Assembly: GCA_963728195.1 (NCBI GenBank)
Contig: CAVSIX010000015.1
Coordinates: 61,502-125,501 of the forward strand
Direction of reading: 5' to 3'
Length of the DNA: 64,000 nt
Origin: Sva-07 sp963728195
GTDB taxonomy: Bacteria > Actinomycetota > Acidimicrobiia > Acidimicrobiales > Ilumatobacteraceae
Shown: positions 44,407-53,307 of the stretch, in pieces
How the letters are laid out: every line of letters starts with the position of its first letter
Position numbering within the stretch: position 1 is the first letter of the stretch
The notes under the pieces: generated by a model
The model's database searches: none
Told to the model about the DNA's origin: nothing
What the model saw: the letters and a program-made list of their open reading frames with translations, nothing else
Made by a program: the position numbers and the translations under genes

Positions 44407-45311
44407 GCCATCGCCTGCTTGATCGCCTCCCGGGTCGCCCCGGCCTCGTCGGGGTTGCCGGGGAATTCGACGGCGGCGAAGTCGGTGACGCCGATGTCGG
44501 CAAGCGCGCGGATGCGATCGACGACCTCGTTCGCCGACCCGGTGATGGCGATGTCCTCCGGACCCGCTGCACCTTCGCGATCGAGCATCGCCCGGTAGCT
44601 CGGCAGCGATCCGTAGATCTCGAACACCTTGGCGGCACGGCCTTTGGCGCCTTCGGAGTCGTCGGTGACGCACACCGGCAATGCGGCGATGACGCGAGGG
44701 GCCGGTCGACCGGCGGCCTCCGCGGCAGCGTTGATCGTCGGCACGGTGTGGTCGGCGAGCGTGTTCGGGCCGGTGCACCACGTGAGCGTGCCGTCCGCGA
44801 GCTCGGCGGTCGCCTTGAGCATCTGCGGGCCGAGCGCGGCGACGACGATCCCGAATGGCGGTGCTCCCTTGGCGTTCAGCGCGAGATTCGTCGAGTAGTC
44901 CTCGCCGCGGTAGCTCACTGGCTCGTTGCGCGACAGCGGCCCGAGGATGCTCAGATAGTCACGGATGTGACGCACCGGCTTGTCGAAGCTCATGCCGAGC
45001 ATGTTCTCGATGACCACCTTGTGGCTGAGACCGATCCCGAGCGTCAGGCGCCCTTCGCAGGCAGCGTTGACGGTGAGACACTGCTGTGCGATCGCGCTCG
45101 GATGGCGCGGATAGGTCGGGACCACCGACGTCCCGAGTTCGATGCGTGGCACCTCGCGCCCGACGATGGCCAGCGTCGTCAGCGCGTCGTGACCGAAGAT
45201 GTTCGGCGCCCAGTACGACGCGAACCCGTCGGCCTCGGCCTTCCTGGCCTCGGCGACGACGTCGTCGATCGTGCCCTCGTTGATGGAACCGCCGAACATT
45301 CCGATGCGCAT
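44403..45311 (-). CDS. LLM-class F420-dependent oxidoreductase
   Basis: 302 residues from MRIGMFGGSINEGTIDDVV; TACGGT lies 6 nt before the ATG. LLM barrel motifs: DGFASYWAPNIFGHDAL, IELGTSVVPTYPRHP, ACEGRLTLGIGLSHK, FGIVVAALGPQMLKATAELADG. The FASYWAPN start matches actinobacterial F420-dependent subfamilies. F420-type enzymes reduce or oxidise at hydride level. It is translated with the enoyl-CoA hydratase, so a role in an acyl-CoA side pathway is possible. FMN use cannot be excluded from sequence. Confidence 0.82.
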   Translation of the reverse strand: MRIGMFGGSINEGTIDDVVAEARKAEADGFASYWAPNIFGHDALTTLAIVGREVPRIELGTSVVPTYPRHPSAIAQQCLTVNAACEGRLTLGIGLSHKVVIENMLGMSFDKPVRHIRDYLSILGPLSRNEPVSYRGEDYSTNLALNAKGAPPFGIVVAALGPQMLKATAELADGTLTWCTGPNTLADHTVPTINAAAEAAGRPAPRVIAALPVCVTDDSEGAKGRAAKVFEIYGSLPSYRAMLDREGAAGPEDIAITGSANEVVDRIRALADIGVTDFAAVEFPGNPDEAGATREAIKQAMA

Positions 45312-45317
45312 GCGGCG

Positions 45318-45323
45318 ACCGTA
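45318..45323 (-). promoter_or_regulatory. -10 element (TACGGT) for 45311
   Basis: TACGGT, 6 nt before the ATG at 45311. Confidence 0.45.
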
Positions 45324-45405
45324 ACGGTCCCGGTGGCGCCGCCACGCAGCAGACAGCAGCACGGCGAGCACCGGCGGTCGGCGCCTTCGCGCATCACGCG
45401 TGAAC

Positions 45406-47046
45406 TCATCTCGAGAGCCGTGGCTCGGGCCCGGTGGTCGCAGACGCCCCGCCGACCGGCGACGTCGGCAGCCGCCGAGTGGCGAGAATCGCCAGCACTC
45501 CCAGGACCGCCAGCGCGCCGAGCGCAGCGCGAAGGCCGTCGATGCGCGCTGCCGCGTTGTCATCGATGATGGCGTCCGCGAGATCAGGCTCGACGCCCGC
45601 GTCGGAGAGGGCGGCGTCGAGAGCGTCGTCGGACATGAACGGAACTCCACTCGCGATCTGCAGCTCCGCCTGAGCGACGACGTCGGGCGGGACGTCGGGG
45701 TTGGACTCGATGCCGAGCAGGAACGAGCTCGCGAGCGCTGAGATCAGTACGGCGCCGGCGAACGCCGTGCCGATCGAGGCGCCGAGGTTGGTGACCGTGT
45801 TCTGGAGGCCGCCGACCTCGGCGCTCTGCTCGTCGGGCACCGACGAGACGGTGACGGCACCGAGTTGCGATGCCAGCACGCCGATGCCGAGCCCCATGAG
45901 CAGCATCGGCACCGTGACGATGCCGGCGTCCGCCCCGACCTCGAGCCCGCCGATCATCGCCAGCACGCCGAACAGGACGAGGCCGAGACCGCCTCTCACG
46001 AGTCGGCGTGGCGATCCGTTCGGCCACAGACGGGGCACTCCCAGCGCGGCCACGAGCAGGGCGATCGACAGCGGCATGATCCGTACGCCCGTGGCGATCG
46101 GCGTGAGCCCGAGGGCCACCGACAGGAACAGGGGCACCACGAAGAAGACCCCGGCCTGCAACAGGTACTGGAAGAAGAAGGAGGTGAGTCCGGCACGCAG
46201 GCCGCCGAACCGGAAGATCGACGGATCGAGCAGGGGCTCGCGGCCGACCGAGAGCAGGCGGTCCTGCCACGCGAAGAAGCCCACGAGCACCCCGGCTCCA
46301 GCGAGGAGCAGCCACAGCACGGGGGACATCCCGAGCCATTCGGGTGCGCCCGCCTTCGGTCGCAGGACGCCCCAGGTGCCCGACCGCAGCACGGCGAACA
46401 CCACCAGGCCCAGGCCGAGGGCTGAGAGGAACGTTCCCACGAGGTCGAGTTCGACGCCCGCTTCGGCCGGTTCGTCGGCCATCCGCCTCGAGAACACCAC
46501 GATGCCTGCGACCAGCAGCACCTCGCCGACGAACACGACCCGCCACGACCAGTACGTCGTCGCGAGCCCGCCGATCAGGGGGCCGGCCGCCACGGCGATG
46601 GCGCCGGAAGCGGCGACGAGTCCGTAGGCGCGCGGCCGATCGGAGGCGACGAAGTTCGACGCCACGAGTGCAACGATCGCCGGCAGGATCAGTGCGGCGC
46701 CGAGGCCCTCGAGCAACGACCATCCGAACAGCAGCATCGGTAACGACTGCGACAATGCGGTGATCAGCGATCCGGATGCGTACACGATGCATCCGAGCAG
46801 GAACGCCTTCTTGCGTCCGAGGATGGCACCGATCTTGCCGCCGGTGATCATGAACGACGCCATCACGAGGGTGTAGAGCGTGATCGCCGTCTGGATACCG
46901 GTGACGTCGGTGCCGACATCGGCGGCGACGGTGGCGATCGACACGTTCATGACGGAGCTGTCGAGCGTCATCACGAACTGGCCTGCCGCGAGGGTCAGCA
47001 ACGTGATGCCGGCGGTGCGCTGGACGGTCGGTGACGTGGTCGTCAC
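45406..47046 (-). CDS. MFS transporter, DHA2 (14-helix drug exporter) family
   Basis: 546 residues from a GTG at 47046. The first helix contains the DHA2 signature TLDSSVMNVSIATV (motif D1), then GGKIGAILGRKKAF (motif A), and RAYGLVAASGAIAVAAGPLIGG (motif C, antiporter). About 14 transmembrane segments are predicted. Proteins of this group export drugs or lipids with H+ antiport. The C-terminal ~120 residues include a periplasmic loop (MSDDALDAALSDAGVEPDLADA) before the last helix. No adjacent regulator. Divergent from the acyl-CoA synthetase. Confidence 0.9.
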   Translation of the reverse strand: MTTTSPTVQRTAGITLLTLAAGQFVMTLDSSVMNVSIATVAADVGTDVTGIQTAITLYTLVMASFMITGGKIGAILGRKKAFLLGCIVYASGSLITALSQSLPMLLFGWSLLEGLGAALILPAIVALVASNFVASDRPRAYGLVAASGAIAVAAGPLIGGLATTYWSWRVVFVGEVLLVAGIVVFSRRMADEPAEAGVELDLVGTFLSALGLGLVVFAVLRSGTWGVLRPKAGAPEWLGMSPVLWLLLAGAGVLVGFFAWQDRLLSVGREPLLDPSIFRFGGLRAGLTSFFFQYLLQAGVFFVVPLFLSVALGLTPIATGVRIMPLSIALLVAALGVPRLWPNGSPRRLVRGGLGLVLFGVLAMIGGLEVGADAGIVTVPMLLMGLGIGVLASQLGAVTVSSVPDEQSAEVGGLQNTVTNLGASIGTAFAGAVLISALASSFLLGIESNPDVPPDVVAQAELQIASGVPFMSDDALDAALSDAGVEPDLADAIIDDNAAARIDGLRAALGALAVLGVLAILATRRLPTSPVGGASATTGPEPRLSR

Positions 47047-47205
47047 GGCAACTCGGACCCTCCGTTGCGACCGACCCCGTCCAGACCCGTGTCCATGGCG
47101 CTCAGTATGTTCGACGAGGCCGTCGCCGTGGGGCATTCTGGACCCCGTTGGTCCGGGCAGCTGCCGAGTCGTTCCCGGCCATCGACGGATGCTACGAACA
47201 GCCGC

Positions 47206-48816
47206 ATGGGGAACTGGAACTTTGCCGACATCTGGGAAGTGGTGGCCGACGAGCTGCCCGACGCACCGTGCCTGATTCACGGCGACGACCGACGGAGCTG
47301 GGCGGAGGTCGACCGTCGCGCCGACGGCATCGCGCAGCACCTGCTCGACGCCGGCCTCGAGCGCCAACAAGCCGTGGCCCAGTACCTCTACAACTGCAAC
47401 GAGTACATCGAGTCGATGTACGCCGCGTTCAAGGCGGCACTCGCACCCGTCAACACGAACTACCGCTACACCGCCGACGAGCTGCTCTACCTGTGGGACA
47501 ACGCCGACGCAGGCGCCGTGGTGTTCCACGGCTCGTTCGCCGACACGATCGAAGCGATCCGCGCCCGGCTCCCGAAGGTGAAGGTGTGGCTGTGGGTCGA
47601 CGATGCCGGCGGGCCCTGTCCCGACTGGGCGACACCGTACGAGGAGGTCGCCACCAGCGCAGCGCCCCGGGTGGCGCCCGACTGGGGCCGCAGCGGCGAC
47701 GATCTCGACTTCCTCTACACCGGCGGCACGACCGGCATGCCCAAGGGCGTGATGTGGCGCCAGGACGACCTCGCCGTCAAGCTGACCGCCACCCTCGGCA
47801 CCCCGCTCACCGACGACGGCGGCGTCGACGATCTGCGCGGCACCTACACCGCTCCGGGCTCCCGGTTCATGCCGGCGTGCCCGCAGATGCACGGCACCGG
47901 AAACTTCCCGTGCCTCAGCACGCTCACCGGCGGCGGCAGCATCGTCACGCTGACCGGGCGCAACTTCGATGCCGTCGAGCTGCTCGACACGATCGAACGC
48001 GAAGGCGTCAACTCGCTCGCGATCGTCGGCGACGCCTTCGCCAAGCCGATCCTGCGGGCGCTCGACGCCGAGCCGGGTCGATGGGATCTGACCTCGCTCG
48101 TCGCAGTCGTGTCATCGGGCGTCATGTGGAGCCAGGAGACGAAGACCCGCCTGCTCGAACACCACCCCGGCATGGTCCTGATGGATGCGTTCTCGTCGTC
48201 GGAGGCCCTGGGGATGGGCTCGTCGATCAGCGCTGCCGGCGCAGCCGCCGAGACCGCGAAATTCGAGTTGAGCCCCGAGACGATCGTGATCGACGACCTC
48301 AACCGACCGCTGCCACCGGGATCGGCCGAGATCGGGCGCCTCGCCGTCGGCGGCCGCCAGCCGGTCGGCTACTACAAGGACCCGGAGAAGTCGGCCCGCA
48401 CGTTCTTCGACGTCGACGGCAAGCGATACTCGTGCCCCGGCGACTTCGCCACGATCGACGCCGACGGTCGCATCACCCTGCTCGGGCGCGGCTCACAGTG
48501 CATCAACACCGGCGGTGAAAAGGTGTTCCCCGAGGAGGTCGAGGAAGCGATGAAGACGCATCCCGACGTGCTCGACGCCGTGGCGGTCGGCATCCCCGAC
48601 GAGAAGTTCGGCGAAGCGGTGACCGGGATGGTCGAGGCCCGTCCCGGCCACACGATCGACGCCGCCGCCGTGATCGCTCACGTCAAGTCGAAGCTTGCCG
48701 CCTACAAGGCTCCCAAGCACATCGTGGTCGTCGACACGATCGGACGCGCCGCCAACGGCAAGGTCGACTACAAACGCCTACGAAGCGAAGCAAACGAAAG
48801 TCTCGGAGTGAGTTGA
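47206..48816 (+). CDS. Acyl-CoA synthetase, AMP-binding (ANL) superfamily
   Basis: 536 residues from MGNWNFADIWEVVAD. ANL motifs: P-loop-like YTGGTTGMPKGVMWRQ, the A5 region MDAFSSSEALGMGSS, YSCPGDFATIDADGRITLLGRGSQCINTGGEKVFPEEVE (A7-A8 hinge) and the catalytic Lys in ANGKVDYKRL. It activates a carboxylic acid as acyl-AMP then acyl-CoA. The family is medium/long-chain fatty-acid or steroid side-chain type in Actinobacteria. TACGAA 7 nt upstream is a near match to the start-proximal -10 pattern. Confidence 0.9.
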   Translation: MGNWNFADIWEVVADELPDAPCLIHGDDRRSWAEVDRRADGIAQHLLDAGLERQQAVAQYLYNCNEYIESMYAAFKAALAPVNTNYRYTADELLYLWDNADAGAVVFHGSFADTIEAIRARLPKVKVWLWVDDAGGPCPDWATPYEEVATSAAPRVAPDWGRSGDDLDFLYTGGTTGMPKGVMWRQDDLAVKLTATLGTPLTDDGGVDDLRGTYTAPGSRFMPACPQMHGTGNFPCLSTLTGGGSIVTLTGRNFDAVELLDTIEREGVNSLAIVGDAFAKPILRALDAEPGRWDLTSLVAVVSSGVMWSQETKTRLLEHHPGMVLMDAFSSSEALGMGSSISAAGAAAETAKFELSPETIVIDDLNRPLPPGSAEIGRLAVGGRQPVGYYKDPEKSARTFFDVDGKRYSCPGDFATIDADGRITLLGRGSQCINTGGEKVFPEEVEEAMKTHPDVLDAVAVGIPDEKFGEAVTGMVEARPGHTIDAAAVIAHVKSKLAAYKAPKHIVVVDTIGRAANGKVDYKRLRSEANESLGVS

Positions 48817-48829
48817 CCGGAGCAGGTCG

Positions 48830-49591
48830 ATGAGTTCGCCGATCGAGACGATCGATGCTGCGATCTCGGCGATGGACACCGAGGTCGATCGCTGCATCGA
48901 CACCGGCGACGCAGGCGGATACTTCACCGTCGTCTACCGGGCGGTGACCGAGCGCGTCCGCGACGGGATCGTCGCCGGAGAGTTCGCCGACGGCGAACAG
49001 ATGGAACGTTTCGACGTCCTCTTCGCCCGTCGATATCTCGACGCCCGCGAACGCTGGTACGGCGCCTCGGGCGACGTTCCGCAGTCGTGGAGGCTGGCGT
49101 TCGAGACCGCTCGCGACCAGCGTTGCCTCGTCACCCAGCACCTCTTGCTCGGGATCAACGCCCACATCAACCTCGATCTGGGGGTGGCCGCAGCGGCGGC
49201 TGCGCCGCCCGGCGAGGTCGAATCGCTCCGCGACGACTTCGAGACGATCAACGATGTCCTCGCGGAGCTGGTCGACCGCATGCAGGCCTCGTTGGCCTCG
49301 GTGTCACCGTGGACCCGCTACGTCGACATCGCCGGCCTGCGCTTCGACGAGGCATTGGTGACCTTCAGCCTTCGACGCGCTCGCGCCGACGCCTGGGACT
49401 TCGCCACGGTCCTCAGCGCCGTCGACGACGATGAGCGCGCCCGACTCGAAGCCGGTCGTGACGCACAGGTTGCAGCGCTCGGTGCCCGGATCGCACGACC
49501 GGGACGGCCGATGCGCTGGCTGGTGGGCGCAGCCCAGCGACGCGAACGTCCCGACCTGCAGAGCGTGCTCGCCGGGCTCGGCCCCGGCTGA
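48830..49591 (+). CDS. DUF5995 family protein
   Basis: 253 residues with GGAGCAGG just upstream of the ATG. The family motif LLGINAHINLDLGVAAA is clear; the protein is otherwise helical, with pairs such as MERFDVLFARRYLDARERWY and DFETINDVLAELVDRMQ. Family function is unknown; histidine/asparagine residues in the motif suggest metal or substrate contact. It follows the acyl-CoA synthetase by 13 nt and is probably co-transcribed. Confidence 0.8.
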   Translation: MSSPIETIDAAISAMDTEVDRCIDTGDAGGYFTVVYRAVTERVRDGIVAGEFADGEQMERFDVLFARRYLDARERWYGASGDVPQSWRLAFETARDQRCLVTQHLLLGINAHINLDLGVAAAAAAPPGEVESLRDDFETINDVLAELVDRMQASLASVSPWTRYVDIAGLRFDEALVTFSLRRARADAWDFATVLSAVDDDERARLEAGRDAQVAALGARIARPGRPMRWLVGAAQRRERPDLQSVLAGLGPG

Positions 49592-49655
49592 ACGTCCGAC
49601 GTGCCGACGGCATGAGTCGACCGGGACCGGTGGTTCGACATGCTCGGGCGACGGG

Positions 49656-49661
49656 TACGGT
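49656..49661 (+). promoter_or_regulatory. -10 element (TACGGT) for 49669
   Basis: TACGGT, 7 nt before the ATG of the SelW-like gene; supports a start upstream of the in-frame TGA. Confidence 0.5.
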
Positions 49662-49668
49662 CGGCGAC

Positions 49669-49938
49669 ATGAGCGACCACGTCATCCGCATCACGTACTG
49701 CGTCCCTTGAGATTATTCGGGCCGCGCCGTGAGCGCGGTGAGTGACCTGCTGTCGAATTACCAGCACGTGATCGAGTCGCTCACGTTGGTGACCGGTGCC
49801 AAGGGAATTTTCGACGTGGAGGTCGACGGCGAGATGCTCTACTCGAAGCACTCGACCGGCCGGCATGCGCAGCCGGGCGAAGTGCTCGAACTCTTCCGCG
49901 ACCGCTACGCCGCGGACGTCACCCCGTACGGCGACTAG
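49669..49938 (+). CDS. SelW/Rdx family selenoprotein (in-frame TGA at 49708-49710 read as Sec)
   Basis: 89 residues if the TGA at 49708 encodes selenocysteine. The frame reads MSDHVIRITYCVP-Sec-DYSGRAVSAVSDLLSNY, the CxxU redox motif of the SelT/SelW/SelH (Rdx) family, followed by family-typical LTLVTGAKGIFDVEVDGEMLYSK and GEVLELFRDRY. The conserved R-A after the motif and the F-x-V-x-V-x-G hairpin are present. Without readthrough only a 13-residue peptide would be made, and an internal GTG/ATG start would lose the active site. A SECIS-type hairpin follows the TGA. Thioredoxin-like fold; likely a thiol-dependent redox protein. Confidence 0.87.
49708..49739 (+). promoter_or_regulatory. Selenocysteine TGA and bacterial SECIS hairpin (SelW-like gene)
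   Basis: TGA at 49708-49710, then 10 nt, then stem GCCGCGC (49721-49727), loop CGTGA (49728-49732) and stem GCGCGGT (49733-49739): six Watson-Crick pairs plus one G-U. The loop starts 17 nt after the TGA with G second, closely matching the UGSC hairpin. Confidence 0.78.
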
Positions 49939-49940
49939 GC

Positions 49941-49971
49941 GTCACGCCAGGGGTCAGACCCCAGGTGTAAC
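49941..49971. repeat. 31-bp palindrome, family A, copy 7
   Basis: GTCACGCC arm, AGGGGTCAGACCCC core, GGTGTAAC arm; begins 2 nt after the SelW-like stop. Confidence 0.85.
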
Positions 49972-49991
49972 GCTTGGCCGGGCGGAGTGAA

Positions 49992-50022
49992 GTGTCTCGT
50001 TCGACCCGGCACGGTGTGACAC
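49992..50022. repeat. 31-bp palindrome, family C, copy 3
   Basis: GTGTCTCG arm, TTCGACCCGGC core, GGTGTGACAC arm; lies 10 nt before the stop of the convergent ABC-F gene. Confidence 0.7.
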
Positions 50023-50031
50023 TCAGGTCGC

Positions 50032-51648
50032 TCAGGACATGCTGACGAGGTCGAGCCAGTCGTCGGAGAAGTAGTCGACGTCGCCGTCGGGCATCAGCAG
50101 CACCTTCGTCGGCGCCAGCTCGCGCACGAAGTCCTCGTCGTGGCTCACGAGGATGATCGCTCCGGGCCAGTCGACGAGCGCATCCGCGACGGCCTGCCGC
50201 GACGGTGGATCGAGGTTGTTCGTCGGCTCGTCGAGCAGCAGCAGGTTGTTGCGCCCGACCATCAGCATCGCCAGCGCGAGCTTGGTCTTCTCCCCGCCCG
50301 ACAGCGTCCCGGATTCCTGGAACACCTTCTCGCCCGAGAGCCCGAACATGCCGAGCAGACCGCGCAGCTGGGTCTCGCTCAGGTTGATGCCGTCGGGAAC
50401 CGCATCGCGGATGTTCGTCAGCAGCGACTCGTCGGTACGCAGGTTGTCGTGTTCCTGGGCGTAGTAGCCGGCGTGCACCTGGTAGCCGAACTCGAAGTCG
50501 CCGAGATCGGCCTCGGTCTCGCCGGCCAGGATCCGCAACAGGCTCGTCTTGCCGGCGCCGTTCAGCCCGAGTACGAGCAGGCGTTCACCACGGCCGAGAT
50601 CGAAGTCGATGTCCTCGAAGATCGTCGGCCCGCCGTACGCCTTGCACAGCCCCGAGGCGCGGATGACCGTCTCGCCGCACTTCGGCGGGTCCGGGAACCG
50701 GACGGTCATCGTCTTGCCCGACTGCGGGCCGCGCACGCGCTGGGCCTCGAGGCGAGCGATGCGCTTCTCGACGCTGTGGGCCATCGCCGCCTTGGTCGCC
50801 TTGGCACCGAACCGGTCGACGACGGTCTGGAGACGGTCGATCTCCTTCGCCTGGAGCGTTGCCTTCTTGGCCAGGCGGGCCTCGTCCTCGGCGCGGGCGC
50901 GCTGGTACTGGCTGTAGGTGCCCCGGTATTCGACGATCTCGCCGACGTCGGTTTCGGTCGCCCGGTCGAGGTGCAGCACGCGCGTGATCGACTCGTCGAG
51001 CAGTTCGAGGTCGTGGCTGATCACCAGCATCGCCCCCTTGTACTGGCGAAGGAAGCCGAGCAGCCACGCCTTGGCGTCGACATCGAGGTGGTTGGTCGGC
51101 TCGTCGAGGCACAACACGTCGGAGCCGGCGAACAGGATGCGTGCCAGCTCGACACGACGACGTTCACCACCCGACAGCGTGCTGATCGGCTGATCGAGGC
51201 GGGCGTCGGGGATTCCGAGGCCGGCGGCCATCGCCCGCGCCTCGCTCTCGGCTGCGTACCCACCGGTGGTGCGGAACGCCTCCTCGGCGTCGGCGTAGCG
51301 GGTGACGTTGCGCTCGTCGGGGTGCTCCTCCATGGCGATGCGGAGCTTCTCGATGCGGGTGATCTCGTCGTCGATGCCCCGGCCGGACAGGACGTGAGTG
51401 ACGCAGCTGCGCCCGTCGAGTGCGGAGTCGATCTTCGGATCCTGGGGCAGATAGCCGAAGCCGCCCTTGCGCACGACCCGGCCCGATTTCGGCTCGTTGG
51501 CGCCGCCCAAGACCTTGAACAAGCTGGTCTTGCCGGCGCCGTTGCGCCCGACGATGCCCACCTTGTCGCGGGGCATGACGGTGAAACTGGCGGAGTCGAC
51601 GAGCAGTCGACCCCCCACTTCCACCGAGATCGCCTGGGCCTGGAGCAC
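50032..51648 (-). CDS. ABC-F family ATPase (translation-associated)
   Basis: 538 residues from a GTG at 51648; TAGCCT lies 6 nt upstream. Two ABC domains: Walker A GRNGAGKTSLFKV with signature LSGGERRRVELARILF and Walker B DVLCLDEPTNHLD; then LNGAGKTSLLRI, LSGGEKTKLALAMLM and LLLLDEPTNNLD. The inter-domain linker (~225-300, RAEDEARLAKKATLQAKEIDRLQ) is the coiled helical P-site tRNA interaction motif region. No membrane segments. ABC-F proteins act on ribosomes; this could be a housekeeping EttA-like factor or an antibiotic-resistance type. Confidence 0.92.
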   Translation of the reverse strand: MLQAQAISVEVGGRLLVDSASFTVMPRDKVGIVGRNGAGKTSLFKVLGGANEPKSGRVVRKGGFGYLPQDPKIDSALDGRSCVTHVLSGRGIDDEITRIEKLRIAMEEHPDERNVTRYADAEEAFRTTGGYAAESEARAMAAGLGIPDARLDQPISTLSGGERRRVELARILFAGSDVLCLDEPTNHLDVDAKAWLLGFLRQYKGAMLVISHDLELLDESITRVLHLDRATETDVGEIVEYRGTYSQYQRARAEDEARLAKKATLQAKEIDRLQTVVDRFGAKATKAAMAHSVEKRIARLEAQRVRGPQSGKTMTVRFPDPPKCGETVIRASGLCKAYGGPTIFEDIDFDLGRGERLLVLGLNGAGKTSLLRILAGETEADLGDFEFGYQVHAGYYAQEHDNLRTDESLLTNIRDAVPDGINLSETQLRGLLGMFGLSGEKVFQESGTLSGGEKTKLALAMLMVGRNNLLLLDEPTNNLDPPSRQAVADALVDWPGAIILVSHDEDFVRELAPTKVLLMPDGDVDYFSDDWLDLVSMS

Positions 51649-51654
51649 CCGTCC

Positions 51655-51660
51655 AGGCTA
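51655..51660 (-). promoter_or_regulatory. -10 element (TAGCCT) for 51648
   Basis: TAGCCT, 6 nt before the GTG at 51648. Confidence 0.45.
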
Positions 51661-51692
51661 CGGCGAGATCACGGAGTGGAACCGACGTGCCG

Positions 51693-52811
51693 TCAGGGTG
51701 CGGAGGTCGTGGTCGTCGTCGTGTCACTGGGCGGCGGCGCGGGCGGCGCCGGCTGCGTGGTCGGGGCCGTCGTCGTGGTCAGCGTCGGAGCAGGTGTCGT
51801 GGTGACCCCGGACGAGGTGGAAGTCGACGGGATCGCAGCGCCGCCCCCGTTGCCGCCCCCCGATGCGATCGACGTGGTGGTGTTCGTCGTCGACGGGCGC
51901 ACGGTGGTCGAGGTCACCGAACCAGAACCCGACGAGCCCGAACCCGACGACCCCGACGAACCGGAACCGCTCGAGGGTCGGCCGAGCACGGTGGCGCTGT
52001 CGCCGCCGCCGATCGACGAGTCGTCTCGGAACGTCGAGCGCAGACATGCGCCTTCACCGTCGACGGGACCGAGGGCGGCGGCGACCGACTCGGCGAGGAC
52101 GCGACGACCGGTCTCGGTGGGGTGCAGCCGGTCATTGCTCAGTATCCCGGGAGCCTGCGAGATCGTCTCCCAGTCGAGCACCGTGACGTTGTCGCGCTCG
52201 GAACCCGAGCGGTGCACCACCTCGTTGACCTCGACGTAGTTGGGTCGGTACTCGGTCACGGTGAACAACACCACCGGCCGAGGCGCCAGCCGGTCGAGCA
52301 TCTCGACGAGTTCGGCCTCGTAGGCGATCGGATCGCCGCGGTAGTTGCTGCCGAGGAACACGACGGCGGCATTCCAGTCCTCGGCCGGATCGGCGTCATC
52401 GGGCAGCAGCTCGTCGAGCACCCGGTTGCCGAACTCGACGAATCGGCTCGGCTCGGCTTCGACGGCGACCTGCCATCCCAGCGGCACGACGGCATCGCAC
52501 ATCTGGTCGCCGTACCGCGACGACGTCGATGCCAGGATCGAGTCGCCGATCATCAGGATCCGGTTCCCGTCGACCATGTCGCCGATCAGCTGCGCTTCGG
52601 TACCGTCCTCGTTGACCGGTGGCCGAACCACCACGACCGGTTCACGCACCGCAGAAGGTGCCGCCGGGACGGCGCCGACCCCCGCGAGCGTGGGAACCGG
52701 AGTCACCGGAGGGATCGTGCCGCCCGACTCGTCGCCGCTGGAACCGCAGCCGGCGACGACCACCACGACCGCCATCGCAGCGGCGAACGATCGGCGGGAC
52801 ATCTGCACCAT
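51693..52811 (-). CDS. SGNH/GDSL hydrolase lipoprotein with low-complexity tail
   Basis: 372 residues; an internal ATG at 52802 (MSRRSFAAAM) may be the true start. A lipoprotein signal (AMAVVVVVAGC) is followed by a Pro-rich linker. SGNH blocks: ILMIGDSILAST (Ser), an Asn/Gly region in FLGSNYRGDP and SNDRLHPTETG (Asp-His). This is the O-acyl esterase/transferase fold common on actinobacterial surfaces. The last ~120 residues are Ser/Thr/Gly/Pro-rich (SGSGSSGSSGSG, TSTTVRP) and probably a flexible extracellular tail. Substrate unknown. Confidence 0.85.
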   Translation of the reverse strand: MVQMSRRSFAAAMAVVVVVAGCGSSGDESGGTIPPVTPVPTLAGVGAVPAAPSAVREPVVVVRPPVNEDGTEAQLIGDMVDGNRILMIGDSILASTSSRYGDQMCDAVVPLGWQVAVEAEPSRFVEFGNRVLDELLPDDADPAEDWNAAVVFLGSNYRGDPIAYEAELVEMLDRLAPRPVVLFTVTEYRPNYVEVNEVVHRSGSERDNVTVLDWETISQAPGILSNDRLHPTETGRRVLAESVAAALGPVDGEGACLRSTFRDDSSIGGGDSATVLGRPSSGSGSSGSSGSGSSGSGSVTSTTVRPSTTNTTTSIASGGGNGGGAAIPSTSTSSGVTTTPAPTLTTTTAPTTQPAPPAPPPSDTTTTTTSAP

Positions 52812-52857
52812 TGAAGCGGGTTCGCAGCCGAGTGTGTCGTCGCGCCCGCCGAGGAGG

Positions 52858-53226
52858 TCAGCGCGAACGCAGGGCGTCGCGGATCTCGGTGAGCAACTCG
52901 ACCTCCGTCGGGCCGCTGTCGGCGTCGGCGGGCTTCTTCATCCTGTTGTACGCCTTGACGACCAGGAAGCAGACGAAGGCGACGACGAGGAAGTTGATGA
53001 TCAACGTCAGCGGGATTCCGTAGTTGATCCGAGCCTCCCCGATGTCGAATCCCAGCGTGTTGAAGTCCGGCTGGCCGATGATCGCAGCGATGATCGGCAT
53101 GAAGATGTTGTCGACGATGCTCAGCACCACCGGGGCGAATGCCGTGGCGAGCACGAAGGCGATCGCCAGCTCGACCAGATTCCCTCGGTTGACGAAGTCC
53201 TTGAACTCCTTGATCAGGTCCTTCAC
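52858..53226 (-). CDS. mscL: Large-conductance mechanosensitive channel MscL
   Basis: 122 residues from a GTG at 53226 with AAGGAG 8 nt upstream. MKDLIKEFKDFVNRGNLVELAIAFVLATAF is the family N-terminal amphipathic helix and TM1; FMPIIAAIIG follows, then TM2 NFLVVAFVCFLVVKAYNRMKK with the conserved K-A-Y. The cytoplasmic tail ends EVELLTEIRDALRSR. A pentameric pore that opens on membrane tension. Slightly shorter loop than E. coli. Confidence 0.95.
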   Translation of the reverse strand: MKDLIKEFKDFVNRGNLVELAIAFVLATAFAPVVLSIVDNIFMPIIAAIIGQPDFNTLGFDIGEARINYGIPLTLIINFLVVAFVCFLVVKAYNRMKKPADADSGPTEVELLTEIRDALRSR

Positions 53227-53307
53227 GGTCGGCTCCTTCGATTCGGATGGTCACGGGTAGCGGGCGGGTTTCTAGCACGTCCGGTGTCGACATCCGGCGG
53301 ACCCGAC

